Assembly: GCA_964276095.1 (NCBI GenBank)
Contig: CAXYDR010000003.1
Coordinates: 558,001-622,000 of the forward strand
Direction of reading: 5' to 3'
DNA: 64,000 nucleotides
Source of the DNA: GCA-2733415 sp964276095
GTDB taxonomy: Bacteria > Bacteroidota > Bacteroidia > Flavobacteriales > Flavobacteriaceae
Under the pieces are notes generated by a model. It was not told where the DNA came from, made no database searches, and saw only the letters and a list, made by a program, of their open reading frames with translations. A program made the position numbers and the translations under genes. Below are positions 9,555 through 18,360 of this stretch, piece after piece (position 1 is the first letter of the stretch; the number at the start of each line of letters is the position of its first letter).

Positions 9555-9926
9555 CTATGCCGTTTTTCTTACTTGTTTTATTGACTTAAAAATATTATTC
9601 AATATACCTGTATCATCCTCATTCAATGAATAGTACAATGTTTGTCCGTCGCGTCTTGCAGCAATAACACCTGCATCTTTCATTTTACGTATATGTTGCG
9701 AAATTGCTGGAACACTCATTCCAAGGATATCAGCTAAGTCGCAAGGACATAATTCTTTTTCCATATTTAAAAGAAACAGAATCTTCAAACGCACTTCATT
9801 ACTTGCTATGGATAACAACTTTGATATACCCTGAAAACTTCCTTCCATTTTAGTTATTGTTTCCATACAGTTTTGTAACTGTTTGTGATTGGCCTCAACT
9901 CGTGTACAGGATACTTCTAATTTCAT
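9555..9926 (-). CDS. ArsR/SmtB-family metalloregulator
   Basis: 123 residues with a winged helix-turn-helix at about 35-105. ELCPCDLADILGMSVPAIS gives the alpha3-type cysteine pair (CPC) plus the recognition helix; an additional Cys lies near residue 7 and another at about 20. Proteins of this type repress until Hg, Cd, Pb or As is bound. It heads the operon with merTP and lies directly below a palindromic operator-promoter. I assign it as the operon's repressor by position. Confidence 0.88.
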   Translation of the reverse strand: MKLEVSCTRVEANHKQLQNCMETITKMEGSFQGISKLLSIASNEVRLKILFLLNMEKELCPCDLADILGMSVPAISQHIRKMKDAGVIAARRDGQTLYYSLNEDDTGILNNIFKSIKQVRKTA

Positions 9927-9947
9927 ATTGTATTTGCTTTATATCTA

Positions 9948-10000
9948 CAAAGGTATAACTAATTACATATTTAAGCAAATACTTAAATATGTAATTAGTT
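9948..10000 (-). promoter_or_regulatory. Operator-promoter of the arsR-merTP operon
   Basis: A perfect 19-bp-arm palindrome (9957-9975 and 9982-10000, 6-bp loop). On the minus strand a Bacteroidota -33 TTTG falls in the loop (9976-9979) and the -7 TACCTTTG lies at 9948-9955, separated by 20 bp. A repressor bound to the palindrome would cover the -33 element and spacer. The overlap with the ArsR-family gene start indicates autoregulation. Confidence 0.75.
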
Positions 10001-10068
10001 ATTATCAAATTTAAAGATTAGTATGAATTAGAGCTGTTATTATTAATTATCGAAATAATATTTACCCT

Positions 10069-10427
10069 TTACGTATTAAGATTATTAGTGTTTTTTATCA
10101 TTACTTTCCTTTTTAAATTAAATAGCTTCCTCATCCTAGTACGCACACGATTTCCGTAACCTTCTTCAAGTTCTTGTGCATTAAGATTGGTAGTTACTTG
10201 AGTTATTATTTTATATTTAGTAACAACTCATATTGAGATAACAACACTTCTCCCATAACATTACAATCTTTACCGAAATTTCTACCAATAGGCTCTACTT
10301 CTAAATCGTCAAAAAAAAATAATTTATTATTACCGAACTCCTCAATGGTTTTAAATCCAATGTTATTAAAACCAAAAGTGATGTTACGAGTTAGGATCAT
10401 CTCATAGGGTTTGCATATCATCTTCAT
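10069..10427 (-). pseudogene. Remnant of a mobile-element P-loop ATPase
   Basis: The open part (10206-10427) reads NNKLFFFDDLEVEPIGR, a Walker B-like segment of a DnaC/IstB-like ATPase. It stops with LLLNIK. A shift of one frame at about 10205-10215 restores a continuation (KIITQVTTNLNAQELEE, then GYGNRVRTRMRKLFNL) that is typical of the C-terminal sensor region of this family, running to the stop at 10069-10071. The Walker A half is absent upstream. It is therefore truncated and frameshifted. Confidence 0.7.
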
Positions 10428-10441
10428 AAATTTTGAATCTT

Positions 10442-10678
10442 TTACCGAAGAGTAATCTCCCCTTTACTTTGATATATACTGATATTTGATTGAAATTGTA
10501 GTGTATGTGATCTGACTGCAACATTCCAATTTGGTACTGGATTATTTGTTCTGTGATGAGGTGTGGTGATGGTTGGTTCATTATAGTTTTTATCTATAGC
10601 AAATTTAAGGTTATCCTGATTTTGGCTATGTGTTTTATTTATTTTCTGAGTTTGTTTAACTTCTTCTGTTTTTAACAT
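10442..10678 (-). CDS. Unrecognised 78-residue ORF in element debris
   Basis: A short open frame starting MLKTEEVKQTQK, immediately upstream of the ATPase remnant and downstream of the RteC remnant. I recognise no domain. It may be the N-terminal half of an element gene whose remainder was lost, or chance. It has no signal peptide or TM segment. Confidence 0.3.
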   Translation of the reverse strand: MLKTEEVKQTQKINKTHSQNQDNLKFAIDKNYNEPTITTPHHRTNNPVPNWNVAVRSHTLQFQSNISIYQSKGEITLR

Positions 10679-10704
10679 TCAATTATTTGCGGTTGCATGC
10701 CAGT

Positions 10705-11052
10705 TCACAATTTTTGTTTTTCCCCAAACTTTCCATCCAATTGCCATATAATAATTGAAAAAAAAATAGCTTTAACACAGTCTAACAAAAGATTACTCTC
10801 TAAATAATATACTTTGAGATGATAGATTAGGTGCTCTACAAAAAGTGGTTTAATATGTTTAAAAAAGTAAAAATCCTTTTCTTGGGTTTTTGATTGATTC
10901 TCTTTAAAATGAGATTTGATTTCATCTCTAATTTTTAAGTACTCATTAATCGCTAGTTCGCTTTTTTCGACAACATCATTTCTCTTCCCCTCTAAAACTT
11001 TTAAGCTAATCAATAATCTATTAAGTGCTTCATCGTAAAACGAAGTATTCAT
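10705..11052 (-). pseudogene. Truncated RteC-like protein
   Basis: The ATG at 11050-11052 (MNTSFYDEALNRLL) starts the RteC-like part; the open frame runs further upstream. About 85 residues match the N-terminal half of RteC, the excision regulator of CTnDOT-type conjugative transposons, including DFYFFKHIKPLFVEHLIYHL. After YLES the sequence becomes hydrophobic and unrelated and stops at 115 residues, about half the family length. With the adjacent ATPase remnant it marks the scar of a conjugative element. Confidence 0.65.
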
Positions 11053-11233
11053 AAATAAGTAATTGGTTAAGTCAGTACAAATACAGCGAGTAATTACCCT
11101 AAATACTATGAGACATGAATTGTTCTTTGTTTGAATTTGTTTGAACAAAGTAGCTTTCAACTTCAATTCCTTTTGTTATAAAATCATTAAGTAGGCAACA
11201 TTCATGGATAATTTTTTGTAACTTTAAGTAATC

Positions 11234-11650
11234 ATGAAACGATTATTTTACAATATAATGTCTTTTCTTATGGCTATAGTAGTTATTTTTTCTACTATAT
11301 CTTTTACAGCTAACATGCACTATTGTGGAGCAGAATTGATAGACACAGCCTTTTTTAAAGACGCAAAAACTTGCGGGATGGAAACCAATATTATTTCTGA
11401 CATCCCTGGTTGTACTATTACCCAAAAAAATTGTTGTAGTGAAAAAACCATCGTCATAGATGGACAGGATGAATTAAAAACATCACTGACAAAACTTACT
11501 TTAGAACAACAGTTATTCGTAGAAGCATTTACTTATACTTATATAAATTTATTTAAGGAATTAGAAATACAAACTATTCCTTTTAAAGAATACTCCCCCC
11601 CATTTTTGGTCACTGACATACAAGTGATAAATGATTCCTTTATAATTTAA
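11234..11650 (+). CDS. HYC_CC_PP family protein, copy 2
   Basis: 138 residues with a signal peptide, HYCGA near 31, a NCCSE pair near 70 and a SPPF motif near the C-terminus. It shares the DGQDELK box and the LTLEQQ-FV segment with the copy at 7352-7765, so the two are paralogues on opposite sides of the mercury operon and element debris. Function unknown; the context is metal resistance. Confidence 0.8.
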   Translation: MKRLFYNIMSFLMAIVVIFSTISFTANMHYCGAELIDTAFFKDAKTCGMETNIISDIPGCTITQKNCCSEKTIVIDGQDELKTSLTKLTLEQQLFVEAFTYTYINLFKELEIQTIPFKEYSPPFLVTDIQVINDSFII

Positions 11651-11856
11651 TTTTAACTATTAAGATATAGCTCTCTAAGTTTTTATGTGAGCTGATTTAT
11701 TGTACCTATAATTTAGATATCTGTTAAGATTCAATTAACTTATTTAACGTACAATATTATTACACTTAGGTTAAAAAACTAATGAAATTATAGCCTCTAA
11801 AAAACATTCCTAAACAAATGAATTTAGAATTAATGAACCTTTAAATATTTAGAATT

Positions 11857-12288
11857 ATGAGAAAGCTATTATTAATAACAATTACGATGTGTGCTTTACT
11901 ACTTACAAACTGCTCTAAACAAATCAGTTCAGATGATATTTTAAAAGATGAAACTACACGTAATGAGATATTTGTGAAAATTGCCGCTGACCATGGAATG
12001 ATGAAAGATTTTATGGAAGTTATGATGAAAGACAATCACGCCATGATGATGATAAAAAATCATGAAGGGATGAAAAACATGATGATGAATGAAGGCAATA
12101 TGATGGACATAATGAAGGACAAGCCTGAATCAATGCATAAAATGATGAGTAGGATGATGAAAATGATGCACGAAAAAGGCATGATGAACTCAGAATGTAT
12201 GGAATCTAGTATGCAAATGATGAAAGAAAAAGACATGGGTATGAAGAAAAAGAAAGATAGCACTTCTGCCCACAAACACCAACATTAA
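11857..12288 (+). CDS. Met/His-rich metal-binding lipoprotein
   Basis: 143 residues with a lipobox (LLLTNC) at residue 19. From about residue 45 to the end it is dominated by Met (MM and MxxM pairs such as MKNMMMNEGNMM) and ends in HKHQH. Met clusters bind Cu(I) or Ag(I), so it probably sequesters copper in the periplasm. It begins a rightward set of small genes likely co-transcribed to 13260. Confidence 0.75.
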   Translation: MRKLLLITITMCALLLTNCSKQISSDDILKDETTRNEIFVKIAADHGMMKDFMEVMMKDNHAMMMIKNHEGMKNMMMNEGNMMDIMKDKPESMHKMMSRMMKMMHEKGMMNSECMESSMQMMKEKDMGMKKKKDSTSAHKHQH

Positions 12289-12292
12289 AGTT

Positions 12293-12496
12293 ATGATGTT
12301 TTTTTGGATACTAATACCAATAGTAATAATAATTGCTCTATGGTATTTTAAAAACAACCCTAATAATTTATCAGATGTATTAGGCGAAAAAGAAGGTGAT
12401 TCTCCAATGGAAGTTTTAAAACAAAAACTTGCCAATGGCGAAATAACAATAGAAGAGTTTGAGCAAAAAAAGGCCTTACTTGATAATACTAATTAA
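12293..12496 (+). CDS. SHOCT-domain small membrane protein A
   Basis: 67 residues: one N-terminal TM helix (about 2-19) and a C-terminal SHOCT motif (VLKQKLANGEITIEEFEQKK). It starts 5 bp after the Met-rich lipoprotein. SHOCT domains are short oligomerisation modules; no enzyme activity is expected. A similar protein follows at 12550. Confidence 0.75.
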   Translation: MMFFWILIPIVIIIALWYFKNNPNNLSDVLGEKEGDSPMEVLKQKLANGEITIEEFEQKKALLDNTN

Positions 12497-12549
12497 TAAT
12501 AAAACCGTAGGAGTAAAATATTCTTTGCTCCTACATAAAGATAAAAATT

Positions 12550-12780
12550 ATGCACTTATATGATGGACAACATTTTGTTGGAATGCACCTTTTATGGTGG
12601 GTTATTTGGATAGTCTTACTCATTTGGATATTTGCTATACCTAGCGATATACCTGGGCAACGTAAAAAAAGAGATGGTGCAATAGATATTTTAAAAAAAC
12701 GCTTTGCCTCTGGAGAGATTGATAAGAAAGAGTATTTGGAAAATAAAAAAATCCTTGAAGAAAACGAATTAAATAAATAA
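12550..12780 (+). CDS. SHOCT-domain small membrane protein B
   Basis: 76 residues: a TM segment rich in Trp and Ile (about 13-32) and a SHOCT motif (ILKKRFASGEIDKKEYLENK). It is a divergent paralogue of the protein at 12293. Such proteins are common in copper resistance clusters of Bacteroidota, but their biochemical role is unknown. Confidence 0.75.
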   Translation: MHLYDGQHFVGMHLLWWVIWIVLLIWIFAIPSDIPGQRKKRDGAIDILKKRFASGEIDKKEYLENKKILEENELNK

Positions 12781-12788
12781 CTAAAATT

Positions 12789-12995
12789 ATGAAAAAACAT
12801 ATCATATGGATGCTTATCGGTTGTGGAATTCCTCTACTACTCATCTTTTTTGCTCCCATGCTGGGTTTAGGTGAAGATGTTTCCCTATTCGTATTTGTAA
12901 TAGCCATGTTTGCTTGTCATTTAATGATGCCTCAACATGGAAAACACAATCATCATCATAAAAAAGAAACTACAAAAACTAAAGATCATGAATAA
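12789..12995 (+). CDS. Small two-TM protein with His tail (DUF2933-like)
   Basis: 68 residues with two TM helices (about 4-24 and 29-46) and a cytoplasmic or periplasmic tail HGKHNHHHKK. The CHLMMPQHGKH pattern resembles DUF2933 proteins found in copper clusters. It overlaps the next gene by 8 nt (ATGAATAA). Assignment by layout and motif. Confidence 0.6.
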   Translation: MKKHIIWMLIGCGIPLLLIFFAPMLGLGEDVSLFVFVIAMFACHLMMPQHGKHNHHHKKETTKTKDHE

Positions 12996-13260
12996 TATAA
13001 ACGTGAAAAAACTCGGTTTAGCCTTTGGTTTAACAGGCGCAATACTATATCTGGGCTGTATTATAGTTATGCTAACCTCAGGGAAAGATGGTACTATTAA
13101 ATTTTTCAATAGCCTATTACACGGTTTAGACGTTACCGCTATTATCCGAATGGAAATTCCTCTATGGGAGGCAGGAATAGGTATAATACAAACATTTATA
13201 ATAAGTTGGCTAATTGGAGCTTGTGTAGCTTCATTTTATAATCTCGGTATAAAAAACTAA
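12988..13260 (+). CDS. DUF5676 family membrane protein
   Basis: I choose the ATG at 12988 (MNNINVKKLGLAFGLTG), which overlaps the previous stop; the frame extends to 12937 but overlaps more. About 90 residues, two TM helices, and the family block FFNSLLHGLDVTAIIRM. This family accompanies copper efflux and SHOCT genes. Its role is unknown. Confidence 0.8.
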   Translation: MNNINVKKLGLAFGLTGAILYLGCIIVMLTSGKDGTIKFFNSLLHGLDVTAIIRMEIPLWEAGIGIIQTFIISWLIGACVASFYNLGIKN

Positions 13261-13275
13261 AGTTAAAAATTAAGA

Positions 13276-14244
13276 ATGGATAGTATCACTCAAGCATTAT
13301 TAGGCGCAGCAGTTGGCGAAGCAATACTCGGCAAGCAAATAGGTAGGAAAGGTGCTTTTCTTGGTGCTATTGTAGCTACTATACCGGATCTTGATGTTAT
13401 CTTTTTACCTTTTTTTTCCAACATTGAAAGAATTAGCATACATAGAGGGTTTAGCCATTCTATACTATTTAGCATTATAGCCTCCTTTATATTAGCTTTT
13501 TTCCTCTCTAAGATAAAATGGATTCAGCATGTAGATAGAGGCAAATTAAAACTGTTTACTTTTTTAACTTTAATTACTCATATCCTTTTAGATGCCTTTA
13601 CCAGTTATGGGACCCAATTATTTTTACCTTTTAGTAACTATCGAGTAAGTTTTGACAGCATAAATATTATCGATCCAATTTATACCACACCTTTACTTAT
13701 AGGTTTAATTTTAAGTTTGTTTATTTATAAAAACAGTCAAAAAAAAAGAATCTATAACACGCTTGGGCTACTCATAAGTACGCTGTATTTATTAAGTACA
13801 CTTGGTATAAAGTTTTATATAAATCAACAATTTAACAATAGTCTTAAAACACAACATATTGAGTATTTAGAGCTGCTAACTGTTCCTGTAAAACTAGGAA
13901 GCTTGAACTGGTATGGGGTTGCAAAAACAGATCAGAATTTATACATAGGAAACTATTCATTATTAGATAAAGGTTCCATCATATTTGAAGAATTTCCAAT
14001 TAACCAACACTTGTTACAAGATATAGACACGAGTTTAGTAAACCGATTAAAATGGTTCTCTCAGGGTTTTTACACCGTTGCAGAATATGAAGGAAAAACA
14101 AGACTTTATAATATGCAGTGTGATATGCAAGGAGTCAGAACATTTGGAGATTACAAAGCACCAACGGCATTCTACTTTGAAATAAAAAAACAACCTGACG
14201 GCAGTTACGATCTGCAATCAGATATGCATCATACTAACAATTAA
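13276..14244 (+). CDS. YdjM-type membrane-bound metal-dependent hydrolase
   Basis: 322 residues. The N-terminal half has the PF04307 motifs: MDSITQALLGAAVGE, PDLDV (residues about 38-42), HRGFSHS (about 57-63) and a second LLDAFTSYG with several TM helices. The His/Asp residues form the predicted metal site. The family is called LexA-binding inner-membrane hydrolase from E. coli YdjM, but its substrate is unknown. It begins the stress/nucleotide operon 15 bp after the DUF5676 gene. Confidence 0.85.
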   Translation: MDSITQALLGAAVGEAILGKQIGRKGAFLGAIVATIPDLDVIFLPFFSNIERISIHRGFSHSILFSIIASFILAFFLSKIKWIQHVDRGKLKLFTFLTLITHILLDAFTSYGTQLFLPFSNYRVSFDSINIIDPIYTTPLLIGLILSLFIYKNSQKKRIYNTLGLLISTLYLLSTLGIKFYINQQFNNSLKTQHIEYLELLTVPVKLGSLNWYGVAKTDQNLYIGNYSLLDKGSIIFEEFPINQHLLQDIDTSLVNRLKWFSQGFYTVAEYEGKTRLYNMQCDMQGVRTFGDYKAPTAFYFEIKKQPDGSYDLQSDMHHTNN

Positions 14245-14257
14245 AAACAAATAAGTT

Positions 14258-15085
14258 ATGAAAAACATATTAATACTTACGGATTTTTCAGAACATGCAA
14301 ACATAGCGTCTGAATATGCAATTGAACTTGCAAAAAAAGCTACAGCTGAAGTAAATTTTTTACATCTTCAGAAAACACCGATAGATTGGGTAAAACTTTC
14401 AAAAGAGAAAGAGAAAAATTACCCTGATACAAAACAAGCTATTAGTAATTCTAAAAATGAATTGTCTAAATGGGTTAAAAAATCAGAAGAGAAAGGTATT
14501 ACTGCTCATCAATCTCAGATTTATAATACTACCATTGGAGATATGCTTAGTAATACTATAGGCAAAGATTTTGACTTTATAATTATGGGATCATATGGAG
14601 CAAAAGGATTAAAGGAAAAAATTGTAGGAAGTAATGCACAATATGTAATTAGAAATTCTCCCATACCGGTTTTAATACTTAAAAACAGTATTCATGAGCC
14701 AATTAAAAACATTCTGTTTGTTTCTGACTTTACTGATGTTTCAAAAGAATCATTTCATACTCTAACAGGTTTTGCTGACACCATTGATGCACATATAGAC
14801 CTCCTATTTGTCAACACAAATAGTGATTTTAAGGAAAGTAGTGAAACCAAAGAAAACATGGATAATCTTATGACTCATTGTAATAGAAAAGATGTCTGTA
14901 CAAAAAATATCATTCGTGCTTCTTCGATAGAAGACGGTGTAAATACTTTTATTAAGACTAAGCCTATTGATTTTTTAGCAATTTGTACTCATGGTAAGAG
15001 CGCACTTAAGCAATTGTTCACTCCAAGTATAGCCGAAAAATTAGCAAATCATAGTGAATTACCATTGTTGAGCATTAAACTCTAA
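14258..15085 (+). CDS. Tandem-domain universal stress protein
   Basis: 275 residues with two Usp folds: residues 1-145 (start MKNILILTDFSEHA, ATP-binding-like tail MGSYGAKGLKEKIVGSNAQY) and about 150-275 (start NILFVSDFTDVS). Two-domain Usp proteins are cytoplasmic nucleotide-binding stress proteins. The second domain ends CTHGKSALKQLF, a more degenerate ATP loop. It sits between the YdjM-type gene and the ATP-cone protein. Confidence 0.85.
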   Translation: MKNILILTDFSEHANIASEYAIELAKKATAEVNFLHLQKTPIDWVKLSKEKEKNYPDTKQAISNSKNELSKWVKKSEEKGITAHQSQIYNTTIGDMLSNTIGKDFDFIIMGSYGAKGLKEKIVGSNAQYVIRNSPIPVLILKNSIHEPIKNILFVSDFTDVSKESFHTLTGFADTIDAHIDLLFVNTNSDFKESSETKENMDNLMTHCNRKDVCTKNIIRASSIEDGVNTFIKTKPIDFLAICTHGKSALKQLFTPSIAEKLANHSELPLLSIKL

Positions 15086-15091
15086 ATATTT

Positions 15092-15940
15092 ATGAATGTT
15101 ATGAAAATTATAAAAGCTAATGGTGAATCACATCCTTTAGATTTAGAAAAACTAAGTACTTCATTAAAAAAAGCTGGAGCTACTGAACATCTATCTCAAA
15201 AGATTACCAATGAAGTTAAACTTATTTTATTTGATGGAATTAGTAGTAAAGAAATTTATAAAAAGGCCTTCACATTATTAAAGAAATATTCACGACCTAC
15301 AGCTGCAAGATACAAACTTAAAAAGGCTATCATGGAGATGGGAGAAACAGGATATCCATTTGAAAAATTTATAGCCGAGTTACTAAAACATGAAGGCTTT
15401 AATACCGAAGTTAGTGTTATTGTACAAGGACATTGTGTTAAACATGAAGTAGATGTGATTGCTAAAAAAGACAACCTGCATTACATGTGTGAATGTAAAT
15501 TTCACAATTCATCTAACAGATATTGTAATGTAAAAATTCCTTTATACATACAATCAAGATTCAAAGATATTGAACAAGAATGGTTAAAAAAGGAAGGACA
15601 TAGCACCAAGTTTCATCAAGGTTGGATATTTACTAATACAAGGTTTACTAAAGACGCCATACAATACGGTACTTGCTCGGGTTTACAATTAATAAGTTGG
15701 GACTTCCCCAAAAATAAAAGCATTAAAGAAAGAGTTGATCGATTGGGTATCCATCCCATTACTTGTCTTACTACTTTAACTATAAAAGAAAAAAAAGCAA
15801 TACTAAAAATAGGGAAAGTACTTTGTATGGACTTATGTATAGACCCAACATTACTTACCTTAATTGGCATTAAAGAAACACGGCATAAAAATATTTTAAA
15901 GGAAGCACATGAAGTTTGTTTTAAGCCAACATTACCTTAA
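15092..15940 (+). CDS. ATP-cone plus restriction-endonuclease-like protein
   Basis: 282 residues. Residues about 4-90 form an ATP-cone (starts KIIKANGESHPLDLEKLS), a nucleotide-sensing domain best known from ribonucleotide reductases and NrdR. Residues about 90-200 look like a PD-(D/E)XK fold: HEVDVIAKKDN then MCECKFHN gives the D...ExK pattern. An internal ATG at 15101 is equally possible as start. The combination suggests a nuclease gated by nucleotide levels; the function is unproven. Confidence 0.75.
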   Translation: MNVMKIIKANGESHPLDLEKLSTSLKKAGATEHLSQKITNEVKLILFDGISSKEIYKKAFTLLKKYSRPTAARYKLKKAIMEMGETGYPFEKFIAELLKHEGFNTEVSVIVQGHCVKHEVDVIAKKDNLHYMCECKFHNSSNRYCNVKIPLYIQSRFKDIEQEWLKKEGHSTKFHQGWIFTNTRFTKDAIQYGTCSGLQLISWDFPKNKSIKERVDRLGIHPITCLTTLTIKEKKAILKIGKVLCMDLCIDPTLLTLIGIKETRHKNILKEAHEVCFKPTLP

Positions 15941-15952
15941 CAGTTAACTAAA

Positions 15953-17458
15953 ATGAAACATAATACAAATAAACTTAAATTCAAATCGTTGGGAATTCAC
16001 ACCCAACATGAGCATTTTGTTTATATGCGAAAAGATTGTCATCTATGCTACTCAGAGGGGTTTGAAGCCCTTACACGTATATGCATTAGTTATAAAAAGA
16101 AAACCATTGTTGCAAGCTTGAATGTTTTAAGTAGTAATATTTTAACCCCTGGTGAAATAAGTCTATCTGAAAGCGCTATAAAAGCATTAGGTGTACAAGA
16201 AAATGATATCCTTGAAATATCACATTTAGCACCTATCGAATCTATTAGTTATATAAGGTCTAAAATTTATGGCAATGAACTAAATGAAAATCAACTTGAA
16301 AGTATTATTAATGATATTGTTCTAGGTAACTTATCAAACATTCATCTTTCTGCATTTATTACAGCTTGTGCTGGCGACAGGCTAAATATTAAAGAAGTTA
16401 CCGCTCTTACAAGAGCTATGATTAAAACAGGAGAACAAATTAATTGGCAAAATGAAATTGTAGCTGATAAACATTGCATAGGTGGCTTACCTGGAAATAG
16501 AACAACTCCTATCATTGTTGCTATTATTTCGGCTTTTAACATTTTAATTCCCAAAACATCATCAAGAGCTATAACCTCGCCTGCAGGAACAGCAGACACA
16601 ATGGAAGTTATTACTGATGTTAACCTAACACTTGATGAAATAAAATCAGTCGTAAGCCAGGAATATGGTTGTATTGTATCAGGTAATACTGCAAAGCTTA
16701 GTCCAGCAGATGATATTTTAATACGAGTTGAAAAAGCTTTAGATATTGACAGCGAAGGACAACTTGTTGCTTCTGTGCTTTCAAAAAAAATAGCTGCGGG
16801 ATCAAATCATGTAATTATTGACATACCTGTTGGGAAAACAGCGAAAATTAGAAATGAAAAAGCTGCTCATAAATTAAAAAAACTCCTAGAAGATGTAGCC
16901 AAAACAATTGGTTTAAAACTAAAAGTAATTATTACTGACGGAAGTCAACCAATTGGTAGGGGTATTGGGCCTGCACTAGAAGCAAGAGATATATTAGCAA
17001 TCTTGAGAAATAGAACTGATGAATCTCTAATAGGCTTAAAAGAAAAATCATTACGGCTTTCCGGTGCTCTTTTGGAATTAACGGGTAAAGTGAATAGTAA
17101 TAATGGTTACAATTCAGCTAAAAAAGTTTTAGAATCAGGCAAAGCATTTGAAAAATTTAGAGCTATATGTAACGCTCAAGGAGGTTTTAAAGAGCCTAAA
17201 CTAGCAAAATTCAAGCATGAAATAATAGCTAAAAACAATGGTACTATTACTCAAATTAATAATCGAAAACTTGCTCTATTAGCAAAACTAGCTGGAGCCC
17301 CTGATAATAAATCTTCTGGAATAGATTTTTTAAGCCCTTTAGGGAAGCAAGTGAAAAAAGGAGACATATTATACATCATCTATGCGGAAGCAAAAGGAGA
17401 GTTGATGTATGCACTTGACTATTATGATAAACAGAATGGAATAATAACAATAGAATAA
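15953..17458 (+). CDS. Thymidine/AMP phosphorylase family protein
   Basis: 501 residues, matching the long archaeal-type class (AMP phosphorylase-like), not the 440-residue DeoA. It has an N-terminal extension (1-90), the helical domain, and a catalytic core with DKHCIGGLPGNRTTPI (phosphate loop), then SPAGTADTMEV and a Lys-rich segment. These enzymes cleave nucleotides or nucleosides with phosphate, giving ribose-1,5-bisphosphate or deoxyribose-1-phosphate. The next gene is PRPP-synthase-like, suggesting linked ribose-phosphate salvage. Confidence 0.85.
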   Translation: MKHNTNKLKFKSLGIHTQHEHFVYMRKDCHLCYSEGFEALTRICISYKKKTIVASLNVLSSNILTPGEISLSESAIKALGVQENDILEISHLAPIESISYIRSKIYGNELNENQLESIINDIVLGNLSNIHLSAFITACAGDRLNIKEVTALTRAMIKTGEQINWQNEIVADKHCIGGLPGNRTTPIIVAIISAFNILIPKTSSRAITSPAGTADTMEVITDVNLTLDEIKSVVSQEYGCIVSGNTAKLSPADDILIRVEKALDIDSEGQLVASVLSKKIAAGSNHVIIDIPVGKTAKIRNEKAAHKLKKLLEDVAKTIGLKLKVIITDGSQPIGRGIGPALEARDILAILRNRTDESLIGLKEKSLRLSGALLELTGKVNSNNGYNSAKKVLESGKAFEKFRAICNAQGGFKEPKLAKFKHEIIAKNNGTITQINNRKLALLAKLAGAPDNKSSGIDFLSPLGKQVKKGDILYIIYAEAKGELMYALDYYDKQNGIITIE

Positions 17459-17466
17459 ATAAAATT

Positions 17467-18360
17467 ATGAAAACTATCATATTTGCTTTACCAGGTAATG
17501 AAATCTTTACTGAATTATTAGCCTTAAAATTAAAGGCTGAAAAAGGAAATGTTACCATAAGGGAATTTCCTGATGGAGAAACATATGTTAGAATTATATC
17601 TGACGTTAAAGATAAATGTGTAGTGTTAGTCTGTACTCTTAACAATCCTAATGATAAACTTTTACCGCTGTATTTTCTATCAAAAACAGCAAAAGACTTA
17701 GGCGCATATTGCACTTGTATCGTAGCCCCATATTTAGCTTATATGCGGCAAGACAAAATATTTAATTTAGGCGAAGGTTTAACCTCAAAATATTTTGGAA
17801 AACTCATCTCTGGTTTTGCCGATAGTATTACAACTGTTGACCCTCATTTACATCGAATAAGTAATCTTAAAGAAGTATATCAAATTCCAAATAAAGTAAT
17901 TCATGCCGCAAACGATATATCTGAATGGATAAAAAATAATGTAAAGAATCCAGTTCTTATTGGACCAGATAGTGAAAGTGAACAATGGGTTTCAGAAGTA
18001 GCCTTTAACTCTGATGCTCCATTTACAGTATTGCAAAAAACAAGGTATGGTGATCATGATGTAAAAGTATCTATCCCTGACCTTGCCAAATATAAAGGCT
18101 CAACCCCTGTATTAGTTGATGATATTATATCTACAGCCAGAACTATGATAGAAACCATAGGTCACTTAACTAATTTAGGAATGAAACCTCCTATATGCAT
18201 AGGTATACACGCCGTATTTTCAGGGAATGCTTACCAAAACTTAATTGAAGCAGGAGCTGCATCAGTAATAACATGTAATACAATACCTCATCAAAGTAAT
18301 CAAATAGATCTAAGTACTACTATTGCAAAAGAAGTACAATTATTAATGCAACAAGCTTAA
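17467..18360 (+). CDS. Ribose-phosphate pyrophosphokinase-like protein
   Basis: 297 residues with the PRS layout: FPDGETYVRI near residue 35, MRQDK in the ATP-binding region, TVDPHLHR near 120, and the PRPP loop VLVDDIISTARTM at about 217. It is shorter than housekeeping Prs (about 315) and divergent, as are the copies that pair with AMP-phosphorylase-like genes. It probably makes or interconverts PRPP with the neighbouring phosphorylase. A housekeeping prs is expected elsewhere. Confidence 0.85.
   Translation: MKTIIFALPGNEIFTELLALKLKAEKGNVTIREFPDGETYVRIISDVKDKCVVLVCTLNNPNDKLLPLYFLSKTAKDLGAYCTCIVAPYLAYMRQDKIFNLGEGLTSKYFGKLISGFADSITTVDPHLHRISNLKEVYQIPNKVIHAANDISEWIKNNVKNPVLIGPDSESEQWVSEVAFNSDAPFTVLQKTRYGDHDVKVSIPDLAKYKGSTPVLVDDIISTARTMIETIGHLTNLGMKPPICIGIHAVFSGNAYQNLIEAGAASVITCNTIPHQSNQIDLSTTIAKEVQLLMQQA

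Noticed and set aside
9948..10000. Could the long palindrome be a terminator or insertion-sequence end
   Set aside because: It overlaps a clear promoter directly upstream of the ArsR-family gene and lacks a U tract or a neighbouring transposase.
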